This document shows positions 29,487 to 38,063 of a stretch of 62,644 nt of DNA, piece after piece. The position numbers were made by a program, and so were the translations under genes. Source of the DNA: Yoonia sp. (lineage in GTDB: Bacteria; Pseudomonadota; Alphaproteobacteria; Rhodobacterales; Rhodobacteraceae); contig NZ_JAGYJK010000012.1 of the NCBI RefSeq assembly GCF_018402175.1, positions 1-62,644 of the forward strand, given 5' to 3'. The notes below the pieces were generated by a model. It ran no database searches, had not been told where the DNA came from, and saw only the letters and a list, made by a program, of their open reading frames with translations. Each line of letters starts with the position of its first letter. The first letter of the stretch is position 1.

Positions 29487-29551
29487 TTGACAAGCCTAGC
29501 GGCTTTGCGATTAAGTATCAATATGCAAAACCTAGTTTCATATAATGAAAC
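29487..29551 (+). promoter_or_regulatory. Promoter elements and IclR-type operator before the galactoside operon
   Basis: TTGACA at 29487-29492 is a full -35 match, with only a weak -10 (ATTAAG/TTAAGT near 29510). Downstream, GTTTCAT-ATA-ATGAAAC at 29535-29551 is a perfect 7-bp inverted repeat around a 3-bp centre, the size and style of IclR-family operators. Its position just after the promoter suits repression by the divergent IclR protein. A strong GGGAGG ribosome site for the binding protein follows at about 29576. Confidence 0.68.
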
Positions 29552-29586
29552 CACGGTGGACCATGGAAGCACCTAGGGAGGATATT

Positions 29587-30846
29587 ATGCGTTCCATTCT
29601 GAAAACGTCGTTCGCGGCGTTCGTTGCAGCGGGCATCGCGGCATCTGCCATGCCAGCCAATGCACAATCGCTGTCGGGCGATCTGGTCATTTTCTCGGAC
29701 ATGTCCAACCCTGCGCCCCGCGCAGTGATGGAAGGCATGGTCGCACGTTTCGCCGAGATGCACCCCGACCTGAACGTCGAACTGACGGTGATCGACCGTG
29801 AAGCCTATAAAACCCAGATCCGCAACTTCCTGACCGCCAATGCGCCGGACGTTGCCAACTGGTATGCCGCCAACCGCATGCTGCCCTATGTCGAGGCCGG
29901 TCTGTTCGAAGACGTGTCCGACATCTGGGAAGGGTCGATGAGCGAAGAGCTGGCATCCACCAAGGGTGCGCTGACCGTGGGCGATGCGCAATATGGCGTG
30001 CCTTACACCTATTACCAATGGGGCGTCTATTACCGCAAAGACATCTTTGACCAGTTCGGCCTGACCGAGCCTGCCACTTGGGAAGAAGAGCTGGCCAATT
30101 GCCAGACCCTGATCGACAACGGCATCAAATGCTACACCATCGGGACCAAGTTCCTGTGGACCGCTGGCGGCTGGTTTGATTACCTGAACATGCGCACCAA
30201 TGGCTATGACTTCCACGCACGCCTGACCAATGGCGAAGAAAGCTGGACCAGTGACGAGGTCCGCGCGACCTTTGCCAACTGGCGCACGCTGATCGACATG
30301 GGCGCCTTCATTGACGATCACCAGAACTACAGCTGGCAAGAAGCCCTGCCCTTCATGGTCAATGGCGAGGCTGCCAGCTATCTGATGGGCAACTTCGCTG
30401 TTGCACCATTGCGCGAGGCCGGTCTGACCGATGACCAACTGGATTTCTACCAATTCGTCGAAATCACCCCCGGCATCCCAAAGGGTGAAGACGCACCGAC
30501 CGATACGTTCCACATCCCGTCAGCGGCCCAAAACAAAGACGCCGCGCGTGAATTCCTGCGCTTTGTGGTCTCGGCCGAAAACCAGACGCTGATCAACAAC
30601 GGTGCGAACCTTGGGCAGTTGCCAGTGAACGCGCTGTCCTCGGTTGATGACGACAAGTTCCTGCAGCAAGGGTTCCAGATGCTGTCAAGCGGCGCCCCCG
30701 GCGGGATCGCGCAATTCTTTGACCGCGATGCCCCCGCCGAAATGGCAGCGGCGGGTATGGAAGGGTTCCAAGAGTTCATGGTGTTCCCGGACAATCTGGA
30801 TGACATCCTCGAACGGCTGGAAGCCACACGTCAGGACGTTTATTGA
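29587..30846 (+). CDS. Sugar ABC transporter substrate-binding protein (family 1)
   Basis: A 419-aa periplasmic protein with signal peptide MRSILKTSFAAFVAAGIAAS ending at ANAQS. Family 1 carbohydrate-binding proteins share PDVANWYAANRMLPYVEAGL-type and YYRKDIFDQFGLTEPATWEE-type segments, seen here at about residues 90 and 150. The start at 29587 is set by GGGAGG a few bases before it; the frame is open 14 codons upstream through the operator. As the first gene of an operon with alpha- and beta-galactosidases, the ligand is probably an oligosaccharide containing galactose; that is inferred. Confidence 0.92.
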   Translation: MRSILKTSFAAFVAAGIAASAMPANAQSLSGDLVIFSDMSNPAPRAVMEGMVARFAEMHPDLNVELTVIDREAYKTQIRNFLTANAPDVANWYAANRMLPYVEAGLFEDVSDIWEGSMSEELASTKGALTVGDAQYGVPYTYYQWGVYYRKDIFDQFGLTEPATWEEELANCQTLIDNGIKCYTIGTKFLWTAGGWFDYLNMRTNGYDFHARLTNGEESWTSDEVRATFANWRTLIDMGAFIDDHQNYSWQEALPFMVNGEAASYLMGNFAVAPLREAGLTDDQLDFYQFVEITPGIPKGEDAPTDTFHIPSAAQNKDAAREFLRFVVSAENQTLINNGANLGQLPVNALSSVDDDKFLQQGFQMLSSGAPGGIAQFFDRDAPAEMAAAGMEGFQEFMVFPDNLDDILERLEATRQDVY

Positions 30847-30885
30847 TCCTCTCCCATGGGGTGCGCTGTGATGCGCATCCCGCCC

Positions 30886-30917
30886 GTGTTGGGCGCGGCC
30901 TCATCCGCGCCCAACAC
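30886..30917 (+). terminator. Strong hairpin between binding protein and permease genes
   Basis: Perfect 13-bp stem GTGTTGGGCGCGG / CCGCGCCCAACAC with loop CCTCAT, followed by AGTCCTTTT. A smaller GGGTGCGC-like hairpin precedes it. Such attenuating hairpins after a binding-protein gene usually protect its mRNA and lower downstream expression, giving excess binding protein. Confidence 0.75.
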
Positions 30918-30946
30918 AGTCCTTTTGCAAACAGACAGGCCAGCGC

Positions 30947-31903
30947 ATGAGCATTTCCGCTGACAGCGACCGCCAGCCCCCGCGCGGCTGGTACAAGCGC
31001 AACGAGATCGCGATCACGCCGTGGCTGTTTCTTGCGCCTGGCGCGCTGTTTTTTGTTGTCTATGTCATCGCACCGATCTGGCAAAGTTTCGGCATGTCGC
31101 TTTACGACTGGAACGGTCTGGGCGATATCGACACCAACGGCACCTATGTCGGGCTGGAAAACTATAACAAGCTGTTCGGGTTGAACGGCGAACGCGCCGA
31201 CAGGAATTTCCAGATCTCGCTGTGGAACAACCTGCGCTGGCTGGTGCTGTATTTGCTGGCGGTCCCGCTGGGGCTGTTTATCGCGCTGTTCCTGAACCAG
31301 AATGTGCGCGGTATTAGGCTATATAAATCCCTGTTCTTTTTCCCTTTTGTCATCAGTCAGGTTGTCGTCGGTCTGGTGTTTTCGTGGTTCTATCTGCCCA
31401 ATAACGGGCTGTTCACAATCATGACCGGCTGGTTCGGGTTTGAAATCAGCGGCGGCGTGCTGGGCAATCCGAATACGGCGACTTACGGGATCATCGCGGC
31501 GGGCCTCTGGCCGCAGACGGCCTATTGCATGATCCTGTATCTGACCGGCCTGAACGCGGTGGACCCCGAACAGGTCGAGGCCGCCCGTCTGGACGGCGCC
31601 AAGGGTCGCAAGATGCTGTGGCATGTGATCCTGCCGCAGCTGAAACCTGCGACCTTTATCGCCTTTGTGGTCACAATCATCGGCGCTTTGCGCAGTTTCG
31701 ATCTGGTGTCGATCATGACCGGCGGCGGCCCGTTCGGGTCCACCCGCGTATTGTCATTCTATGTTTTCGAAAAATCCCTGTCCGAACGCGGGCTGCAATA
31801 TGGCTATGCCGCTGCCGTGGCGGTGGTGCTGTTCCTGATCATGCTGGTCTTCATCTCTTACTTTTTGTGGACGATGTACCAAGACGAAAAAGAGGCGCGC
31901 TGA
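30947..31903 (+). CDS. Sugar ABC transporter permease (MalF-like)
   Basis: A 318-aa inner-membrane permease with six predicted helices after an N-terminal cytoplasmic tail (DRQPPRGWYKRNEIAITPWL). The EAA loop appears as EAARLDGAKGRKMLWHVILP near residue 208. It pairs with the second permease at 32003 to form the channel of the galactoside importer. It follows the binding-protein gene after a hairpin. Its stop overlaps a 32-codon frame that covers a palindromic element. Confidence 0.92.
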   Translation: MSISADSDRQPPRGWYKRNEIAITPWLFLAPGALFFVVYVIAPIWQSFGMSLYDWNGLGDIDTNGTYVGLENYNKLFGLNGERADRNFQISLWNNLRWLVLYLLAVPLGLFIALFLNQNVRGIRLYKSLFFFPFVISQVVVGLVFSWFYLPNNGLFTIMTGWFGFEISGGVLGNPNTATYGIIAAGLWPQTAYCMILYLTGLNAVDPEQVEAARLDGAKGRKMLWHVILPQLKPATFIAFVVTIIGALRSFDLVSIMTGGGPFGSTRVLSFYVFEKSLSERGLQYGYAAAVAVVLFLIMLVFISYFLWTMYQDEKEAR

Positions 31904-31917
31904 TGACATCCCCACAG

Positions 31918-31995
31918 CCCCCCGTCCCGGACCTGATCCGGGACCTCACGCCGACACCGTTCACCAGGTCCCGGGTCAAGCCCGGGACGGCGGGG
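31918..31995. repeat. Twin-hairpin palindromic element between the two permease genes
   Basis: Two inverted arms, 31918-31946 and 31966-31995, pair with each other (about 25 of 29 positions), and each arm folds alone: GTCCCGGA-CCTGA-TCCGGGAC and GTCCCGGG-TCAAG-CCCGGGAC. This is the layout of REP/BIME-like extragenic palindromes, common in alphaproteobacteria and often read as VPDLIRDL in translation. It lies within a 32-codon frame (31903-32001) that begins in an ATGA overlap with permease 1 and stops 1 nt before permease 2, perhaps the displaced original start of permease 2. Confidence 0.8.
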
Positions 31996-32002
31996 CGCTG
32001 AT

Positions 32003-32851
32003 ATGTTTCCGACACCTGTCCAGAAATCATCCCCCGCAGTGCGCATCAGCTATCAGGCGTTCCTGCCTGTCGCCCTGATCCTGTGGCTTTTGCCGTTGAT
32101 CGCGGTGATGATCTTTTCGATCAAGCCCGATGTCGATTTCACATCCGGCAATTACTGGGGCTGGCCGTCGTCTTTTGAAGGTTTCACCAATTACGGGTTG
32201 GTGTTTTTCGAAAGCGCGATGCCGCGCTACCTGCTCAATTCCGTGATGATCACGGTCCCCACGGTGATCGGCACCGTCGCTTTGGCCTGCATGACGGGCT
32301 TTGCGCTGGGGGTTTACAAGTTCAAAGGCAATCTGCTGATCTTTTTCATGTTCATCGCGGGCAATTTCGTGCCCTTCCAGATCCTGATGGTGCCGGTGCG
32401 CGACCTGACGGTGGACATGGGCCTTTATAACACCAAAACCGGTCTGGTGCTGTTCCACATCGCGTTCCAGACAGGTTTTGCCACGCTGTTCATGCGCAAT
32501 TTCATCCGCGCCCTGCCCTTTGCGCTGATCGAGGCTGCCCGCGTCGAAGGCGTCGCCGAATGGCGCATCTTCTGGTATGTCGTCCTGCCGCTGATGAAAC
32601 CCGCGATCGCGGCGATGGCGGTGTTGATCTTTACCTTCATCTGGAACGATTATTTCTGGGCCGTCGTGCTGACCCAAGGCCCCGAAAGCCAGCCTGTCAC
32701 CGCAGGCATCACCAGTTTCAACGCGCAATATCGCGCCGCCTATCATCTGATGAGCGCGGGCTCCATCGTGGCCGCCCTGCCACCGGTCTTGATGTTTTTT
32801 CTGATGCAGAAACACTTTATCGCGGGCCTCACGCTGGGGGCTGTAAAGTAA
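32003..32851 (+). CDS. Sugar ABC transporter permease (MalG-like)
   Basis: A 282-aa permease with six membrane helices; the first is QAFLPVALILWLLPLIAVMI. The EAA loop reads EAARVEGVAEWRIFWYVVLP near residue 180, and the C-terminus ends MQKHFIAGLTLGAVK, a standard MalG-type ending. It is followed 7 bp later by the alpha-galactosidase gene. Together with the MalF-like permease, UgpC-type ATPase and binding protein it makes a complete CUT1 importer. Confidence 0.93.
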   Translation: MFPTPVQKSSPAVRISYQAFLPVALILWLLPLIAVMIFSIKPDVDFTSGNYWGWPSSFEGFTNYGLVFFESAMPRYLLNSVMITVPTVIGTVALACMTGFALGVYKFKGNLLIFFMFIAGNFVPFQILMVPVRDLTVDMGLYNTKTGLVLFHIAFQTGFATLFMRNFIRALPFALIEAARVEGVAEWRIFWYVVLPLMKPAIAAMAVLIFTFIWNDYFWAVVLTQGPESQPVTAGITSFNAQYRAAYHLMSAGSIVAALPPVLMFFLMQKHFIAGLTLGAVK

Positions 32852-32858
32852 GAAGACC

Positions 32859-34943
32859 ATGACACATACCTATCGGATCGACACGGGACGCCAGACACTT
32901 GTGCTGGCGGCCCGCAATACCCGCCTGCCGCAGGTCGTTTATTGGGGCGCGCCGCTGCCCGCAGACGAAGACCTTGCCACGCTGCAGGCCGCCCATGCCA
33001 TCGACGTCACGGGCGGGATGCTGGACGAAAACCCCGATCTGTCGCTGTGCCCCGAGGCCAGCCGCAGTTTTCCCGGCCAGCCCGGCCTGATCCTGCGCGA
33101 TGGGGGCGGCGCGGCTGTGCTGGCGATGTTCAGCCTTGTGGATGCGGTGCAGACCGATACCGACCTGCGCCTGATCTTTCGTGATGCGGACAACGGGCTG
33201 GACCTGACCTGCACCTTTGCGGCCGATGCGGACACCCATATCATTACCTGCCAGACCATGCTGGACGCGGACCAACCGGTATATCTGGACTGGCTTGCAG
33301 CACCCGTCCTGCCCGCCCCGCAACACAGCGAGGGGATGATCGACATCTCCGGCCGCTGGTGCGGCGAATTCCAGCTGGCGCACACGCCGTGGTCAGCGGG
33401 CATCCGGCTGCGCGAAAGCCGCACAGGCCGCAGCGGGCATGAGCATTTCCCCGGCCTGATCGTCCCCTGCCGCGGCGCGACCAATACCCAAGGCGAGGCT
33501 TACGCCTTTCACTATGGCTGGTCCGGCGGGCATCGCATGATCGCCGAGGAACTGGCCGATGGCCGCCGGCAAATCCAGTGGGGCCATGCGGCAGGGTCGG
33601 AAACCACAGCCGCGACGCAGTTCAGCACCGCGCCGCTTTACATCGCTTATTCCGATACAGGCCTGAACGGCTGCGCTGTCGCTTTCCAGCGCCATTTGCG
33701 CGACCGGATCGTCACTTGGCCCAAACCCGACGCCCCGCGCCCTGTGCATTACAACTGCTGGGAAGCGGTCTATTTCGACCATAAACTGCCTGTCCTAACA
33801 GACATCGCCACCCGTGCTGCCGCGCTTGGCGCGGAACGGTTCGTGCTGGATGACGGCTGGTTCGGCAAACGTGACGATGACACGACCAGCCTGTCGGACT
33901 GGATTGTGGATGCGCGCAAATACCCCGACGGGCTGCAGCCGCTGATCGCCCATATCCACGGGCTGGGCATGACCTTTGGCCTGTGGTTCGAACCCGAGAT
34001 GATCAACGAGGACAGCGACACATACCGCGCCCATCCCGACTGGGTGCTGGGCCGTGCGGATCAGACTCGTGGGCGCCAACAACTGGTGCTGAACATGGCG
34101 CTGTCTGCGGTGCGCGATTATCTGTATGACCGGATCGCCGCGATCCTGACCGATCATCCGATTGATTACATCAAATGGGACCACAACCGCGTGCTGCCTT
34201 TACCCGATGCCGCGCAGACCCGTGGGACCTATGCGCTGCTGGACCGGCTGCGCGCGGATTTCCCTGCCGTCGAGATTGAAAGCTGCGCCTCTGGCGGCGG
34301 GCGGATCGACTTTGGCATCATGCAACGCACGCAGCGGGTCTGGCTGTCCGACAGCAATGATGCGCTGGAACGGCTGCGCATCCAGCATGATGCCGCCCTG
34401 TTCCTGCCGATGGCCGTGACCGGCAGCCATGTCGGGCCGCGCATCTGCCACACCTCGGGGCGGGTGCTGGATATATCCTTGCGCGCATGGGTCGCTGCCC
34501 AGCGCCACATGGGGTTCGAGATGGACCCGCGCGAATTGACCGACCACGAGGCTGCTGTGCTGACCAAGGTCACGGCATGGTGGAAACAGCACCGCCATTG
34601 GCTGCAAACGGCCGATATCCTGCGGCTGGACAGCGCCGATCCTGCGGTGATCGCCGAACAACAACTGGCGCGCGACAAGGACCGTTTCGTGGTTTTCGCA
34701 GGCAAGGCCGCGACCAGTACGCAGATCGTGCCGCGCCCCTTGCGGCTGACCGGACTGGACGGGCAGGCGCGTTACCGCGTCACGCTGGTCAATCGGGACG
34801 AGGCCCCCGGCCTGTCGCGCGGTGCGCCACTGCTCAAATCGGGATCGCTGGTTGCGTCGGGCACCTATCTGATGCAGCACGGCGTGACATTGCCATGGTC
34901 GTTCCCCGACCGGATCTGGGTGCTGCAAGGAGAAAGCCTATGA
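32859..34943 (+). CDS. Alpha-galactosidase, GH36
   Basis: Hydrolyses terminal alpha-1,6-galactosyl bonds (melibiose, raffinose type). The 694-aa cytoplasmic protein has the GH36 layout: N-terminal beta-sandwich (about 1-290), then a TIM barrel starting NCWEAVYFDHKL and FVLDDGWFGKRDDD. The catalytic nucleophile Asp is in YIKWDHNRVLPLP and the acid/base Asp in WLSDSNDALERLRIQ. No signal peptide, so it acts on imported sugar. Its stop overlaps the next gene (ATGA). Family length is usually 700-730 aa. Confidence 0.95.
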   Translation: MTHTYRIDTGRQTLVLAARNTRLPQVVYWGAPLPADEDLATLQAAHAIDVTGGMLDENPDLSLCPEASRSFPGQPGLILRDGGGAAVLAMFSLVDAVQTDTDLRLIFRDADNGLDLTCTFAADADTHIITCQTMLDADQPVYLDWLAAPVLPAPQHSEGMIDISGRWCGEFQLAHTPWSAGIRLRESRTGRSGHEHFPGLIVPCRGATNTQGEAYAFHYGWSGGHRMIAEELADGRRQIQWGHAAGSETTAATQFSTAPLYIAYSDTGLNGCAVAFQRHLRDRIVTWPKPDAPRPVHYNCWEAVYFDHKLPVLTDIATRAAALGAERFVLDDGWFGKRDDDTTSLSDWIVDARKYPDGLQPLIAHIHGLGMTFGLWFEPEMINEDSDTYRAHPDWVLGRADQTRGRQQLVLNMALSAVRDYLYDRIAAILTDHPIDYIKWDHNRVLPLPDAAQTRGTYALLDRLRADFPAVEIESCASGGGRIDFGIMQRTQRVWLSDSNDALERLRIQHDAALFLPMAVTGSHVGPRICHTSGRVLDISLRAWVAAQRHMGFEMDPRELTDHEAAVLTKVTAWWKQHRHWLQTADILRLDSADPAVIAEQQLARDKDRFVVFAGKAATSTQIVPRPLRLTGLDGQARYRVTLVNRDEAPGLSRGAPLLKSGSLVASGTYLMQHGVTLPWSFPDRIWVLQGESL

Positions 34944-35698
34944 CCGCTACCTTTCATGATCTTGCCGGGGCATCTGTCTTTATCACCGGTGGCGGCAACG
35001 GCATCGGTGCGGCACTGACCGACGGGTTTCTGGCGCAAGGGGCCAATGTCGCTTTTGTCGGACGGTCCGACGCCAGCGCCTTCGTGGATCAGATGGATAC
35101 CAAACACGGCAACCGCCCGCTGTTCATCCGTTGCGACATCACCGATACCGATGCCCTGCAAGACGCCATCGCCAAGGCCGCCGATGCGCATGGCCCGTTA
35201 AAGGCACTGGTCAACAATGCCGCCAACGACGCCCGCCACGAAGCCGCAACCATCACCCCCGCCTATTGGGACGAAATGCAGGCCGTGAACCTGAAGGCCT
35301 ATTTCTTTGCCTGTCAAAAGGCCGCCAGCGTCATGGCACCGCAAGGTGCGATGATCAACTTTTCCTCGATCAGCTATCTGTTCGGGGCGGCGGGCATGAT
35401 CGGCTATACCACCGCCAATGCGGGGATCATGGGCATGACACGGTCGCTGGCGCGCGAATGGGGGCCGCGCGGGATCAGGGTGAACGCCATCGCGCCCGGC
35501 TGGGTCTTTACCGAAAAACAGGAAACCATGTGGGCCACGCCTGAAACCAAGGCCGCCTTTCTGGAACGGCAATGCCTGCCAGAGCCGATCATGCCCGCCG
35601 ATATGATCGGGCCGGTGCTGTTTCTGGCCTCTGACGCATCGCGGATGATGACAGGACAGACCATGGTCGTCGATGCTGGCGTGGTGACGACAGGATGA
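34940..35698 (+). CDS. SDR oxidoreductase, probable galactose dehydrogenase; catalytic Lys replaced
   Basis: A 252-aa short-chain dehydrogenase. The NAD(P)-binding glycine motif is TGGGNGIG, followed by NNAA, and the active-site Ser/Tyr lie in NFSSISYLFGAAGMIGYTT. Oddly the YxxxK motif reads Y-T-T-A-N: the Lys that normally lowers the Tyr pKa is Asn (codon AAT). In context (lactonase, dgoK, dgoA) it should oxidise D-galactose to galactonolactone. The Asn may mean altered activity, a point mutation or a base error. Overlaps both neighbours by 4 bp. Confidence 0.85.
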   Translation: MTATFHDLAGASVFITGGGNGIGAALTDGFLAQGANVAFVGRSDASAFVDQMDTKHGNRPLFIRCDITDTDALQDAIAKAADAHGPLKALVNNAANDARHEAATITPAYWDEMQAVNLKAYFFACQKAASVMAPQGAMINFSSISYLFGAAGMIGYTTANAGIMGMTRSLAREWGPRGIRVNAIAPGWVFTEKQETMWATPETKAAFLERQCLPEPIMPADMIGPVLFLASDASRMMTGQTMVVDAGVVTTG

Positions 35699-36597
35699 GT
35701 GCAGCAATCACGCCCGCATGGATCGCCGTCGATTGGGGCACATCGCACCTGCGCGCCTGGGCGATGTCGGCCAACGGCACGGTGCTGGCGCAGGCCAGTT
35801 CCGACAGGGGCATGGGCCAGCTGGACCGCGCAGGGTTTGAACCTGCATTGCTGGCGCTGGTCAGCCCGTGGCTGCAGGGGTCAACCCCCGTGATCGCCTG
35901 CGGCATGGTCGGGTCGCGCCAAGGCTGGGTCGAGGCGCCTTATGCCGCGACACCTTGTCCGCCGCAGGGCGGCAGCTTTGCCCGCGCCCAAAGCGATGAT
36001 CCGCGCCTTGCCGTCCATGTGATCCCCGGCATCAAGCAGCTTCACCCCGCCGATGTCATGCGCGGCGAGGAAACCCAGATCGCAGGCTATCTGGCCCAGA
36101 ACAAGGGCTGGGACGGTGTGATCTGCCTGCCCGGCACCCATACCAAATGGGCCCATATCAGCGCCGGAGAAATTGTCAGTTTCCAGACCTTCATGACAGG
36201 CGAGCTGTTCGCCACACTGGCCACCCAAACCGTGCTGCGCCATTCCATCGCGGCGGATGGCTGGGACGATGCCGCGTTCCAGACCGGCCTTGCCGATGCT
36301 TACGGGCGGCCCGAAAAACTGGCCGCGCGGCTGTTTGCGCTGCGCGCCGAAGGCTTGCTGCACGACCTGCCGGGGGCCGCCGCCCGCGCACGGCTGTCGG
36401 GGCTGCTGATCGGGGCGGAACTTGCCGCGGCCAAACCCTATTGGCTGGGCCAGCAGATCGCAGTGATCGGCGCGGGCGCGCTGGCACGGCTTTACGTCAC
36501 GGCGCTGGCACAGCATGGTGCGCCTGCCACACAGGTGAATGCAGAGGCTGCGACCCTTGCGGGCCTGACCGCCGCTTACCGCCAGTTGAAAGGATAA
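35695..36597 (+). CDS. dgoK: 2-dehydro-3-deoxygalactonokinase
   Basis: Phosphorylates 2-keto-3-deoxygalactonate in the De Ley-Doudoroff pathway. The 300-aa protein starts [17 protein letters not shown], the DgoK phosphate-1 motif, then shows [17 protein letters not shown] and [14 protein letters not shown] with [11 protein letters not shown], all typical of DgoK. It overlaps the SDR gene by 4 bp and ends 2 nt before dgoA, the usual dgoK-dgoA pairing. Confidence 0.95.
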   Translation: MSAAITPAWIAVDWGTSHLRAWAMSANGTVLAQASSDRGMGQLDRAGFEPALLALVSPWLQGSTPVIACGMVGSRQGWVEAPYAATPCPPQGGSFARAQSDDPRLAVHVIPGIKQLHPADVMRGEETQIAGYLAQNKGWDGVICLPGTHTKWAHISAGEIVSFQTFMTGELFATLATQTVLRHSIAADGWDDAAFQTGLADAYGRPEKLAARLFALRAEGLLHDLPGAAARARLSGLLIGAELAAAKPYWLGQQIAVIGAGALARLYVTALAQHGAPATQVNAEAATLAGLTAAYRQLKG

Positions 36598-36599
36598 AG

Positions 36600-37205
36600 A
36601 TGCACCGCCCCCTGATCGCCATCCTGCGCGGCATCACCCCCCCCGAGGCCGAAGCCGTGACCGCCGCCCTCATCGCCGCTGGCATCACGAAGATCGAGGT
36701 GCCACTGAATTCCCCCGACCCGTTCGACAGTATCGGGCGCATGGCGCGCGCTTTTGGCGATGGCGCGCTGGTCGGGGCGGGCACGGTGCTGTCCACCGCC
36801 GATGTCGGGCGCGTCGCACAGGTCGGCGGGCGGCTGATCGTATCGCCCAATTGCGACCCCCGCGTCATTGTTGCCACCAAAACGGCAGGGCTGCAAAGCT
36901 GGCCCGGCGTGATGACCCCGACCGAATGTTTCGCTGCACTCAAGGCTGGGGCGGACGGGCTGAAAATCTTTCCCGCCAGCCTGATCGGCCCTGACGGGAT
37001 CAAGGCGATCCGCGCCGTGCTGCCCAAAGGCACGCAAGTCTATGCCGTAGGTGGCGCCGGTACTAACAATTTTGCAACATGGATCGCCGCATCTGCCGAT
37101 GGATTCGGGATTGGAACAGCACTTTATCAACCTGGGCTGACACCAGCCGAGGTTGGCAGCCGCGCAAGTGACATCGTCGCCGCCTATGACAAGGCCGCGC
37201 AATGA
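36600..37205 (+). CDS. dgoA: 2-dehydro-3-deoxy-6-phosphogalactonate aldolase
   Basis: Class I aldolase splitting KDPGal into pyruvate and glyceraldehyde 3-phosphate. The 201-aa protein fits the KDPG aldolase family: [13 protein letters not shown], the catalytic Glu in [25 protein letters not shown], and the Schiff-base Lys in [16 protein letters not shown]. The substitution pattern PLNSP (not TLRTP) is that of the galactonate enzyme. It overlaps the next gene by 4 bp. Confidence 0.95.
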   Translation: MHRPLIAILRGITPPEAEAVTAALIAAGITKIEVPLNSPDPFDSIGRMARAFGDGALVGAGTVLSTADVGRVAQVGGRLIVSPNCDPRVIVATKTAGLQSWPGVMTPTECFAALKAGADGLKIFPASLIGPDGIKAIRAVLPKGTQVYAVGGAGTNNFATWIAASADGFGIGTALYQPGLTPAEVGSRASDIVAAYDKAAQ

Positions 37206-38023
37206 TATTCGACGACACACAATGCACCCTTGGCGAAGGCCCGTTGTGGCACCCGTTGCGTGGCACCCTGTTCTGGTTTGATATCCTTGGCAAACGGCTG
37301 CACAGCAAGGCAGGGCAGTGGCAGTTTGATGAATATGTCTCTGCCGCAGGCTGGGTCGATGCGGATAGGCTGATCGTCGCAAGCCAGACCGCGCTGATCC
37401 GCTTTGATCTGCGCGACGGCAGCCAGACCCCGCTTTGCCCGCTGGAGGCGGACAACCCCGTCACCCGGTCCAACGATGGGCGCGCAGACCCGCAGGGCGG
37501 GTTCTGGATCGGCACGATGGGGATCAACGCCGAACCCGGCGCAGGCGCGATCTATCGCTATTTCAAAGGCGAATTGCGCCAGCTGTTCGCCCCCGTCACG
37601 ATCAGCAATGCGATCTGTTTCGCGCCTGATGGCAAGACCGCCTATTTCACCGACACGCCCACGCAACAAATCATGCGTGTGGCGCTGGATGCAGATGGCT
37701 GGCCGCAAGGCGACCCCGTGCTGCATATCGACCTGAGCGCAACCGATCTGCGCCCCGATGGCGCGGTCGTCGATGCGCAAGGCAATCTGTGGAACGCGCA
37801 ATGGGGCGCGGGGCGCGTCGCAGGCTATGCGCCGGATGGCACCTTCATCGACAGCTACAGCTTTGCCGCCACGCAGACATCCTGCCCTGCTTTTGGTGGC
37901 GATGACCTGTCGATCCTGTTCTGCACCTCTGCTGCCACGGGGCTGGACGGGCCGGATCAGGGCCGGACATATGCCACACCCACCCCCTACAAGGGGCAGG
38001 CGGAACATCGGGTGCGCCTGTAA
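37202..38023 (+). CDS. SMP-30/gluconolactonase-type sugar lactonase, probable galactonolactonase
   Basis: A 273-aa six-bladed propeller lactonase. Metal ligands are visible: Glu in [12 protein letters not shown], Asn/Asp in [19 protein letters not shown], an Asn in [12 protein letters not shown] and Asp in [15 protein letters not shown]. It should hydrolyse galactono-1,4-lactone from the dehydrogenase step to galactonate. Placement between dgoA and the GH42 gene supports this over the regucalcin or gluconolactone role. The next step, galactonate dehydratase, is not in the window. Confidence 0.9.
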   Translation: MIFDDTQCTLGEGPLWHPLRGTLFWFDILGKRLHSKAGQWQFDEYVSAAGWVDADRLIVASQTALIRFDLRDGSQTPLCPLEADNPVTRSNDGRADPQGGFWIGTMGINAEPGAGAIYRYFKGELRQLFAPVTISNAICFAPDGKTAYFTDTPTQQIMRVALDADGWPQGDPVLHIDLSATDLRPDGAVVDAQGNLWNAQWGAGRVAGYAPDGTFIDSYSFAATQTSCPAFGGDDLSILFCTSAATGLDGPDQGRTYATPTPYKGQAEHRVRL

Positions 38024-38063
38024 CCCTGCTTTCGCTTTGTTCCAAATACTCAAGGACTGACCT

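Noticed and set aside
31903..32001. 32-codon protein between the permeases
   Set aside because: Its sequence is just the translation of the twin-hairpin element; kept as a repeat, not as a gene.
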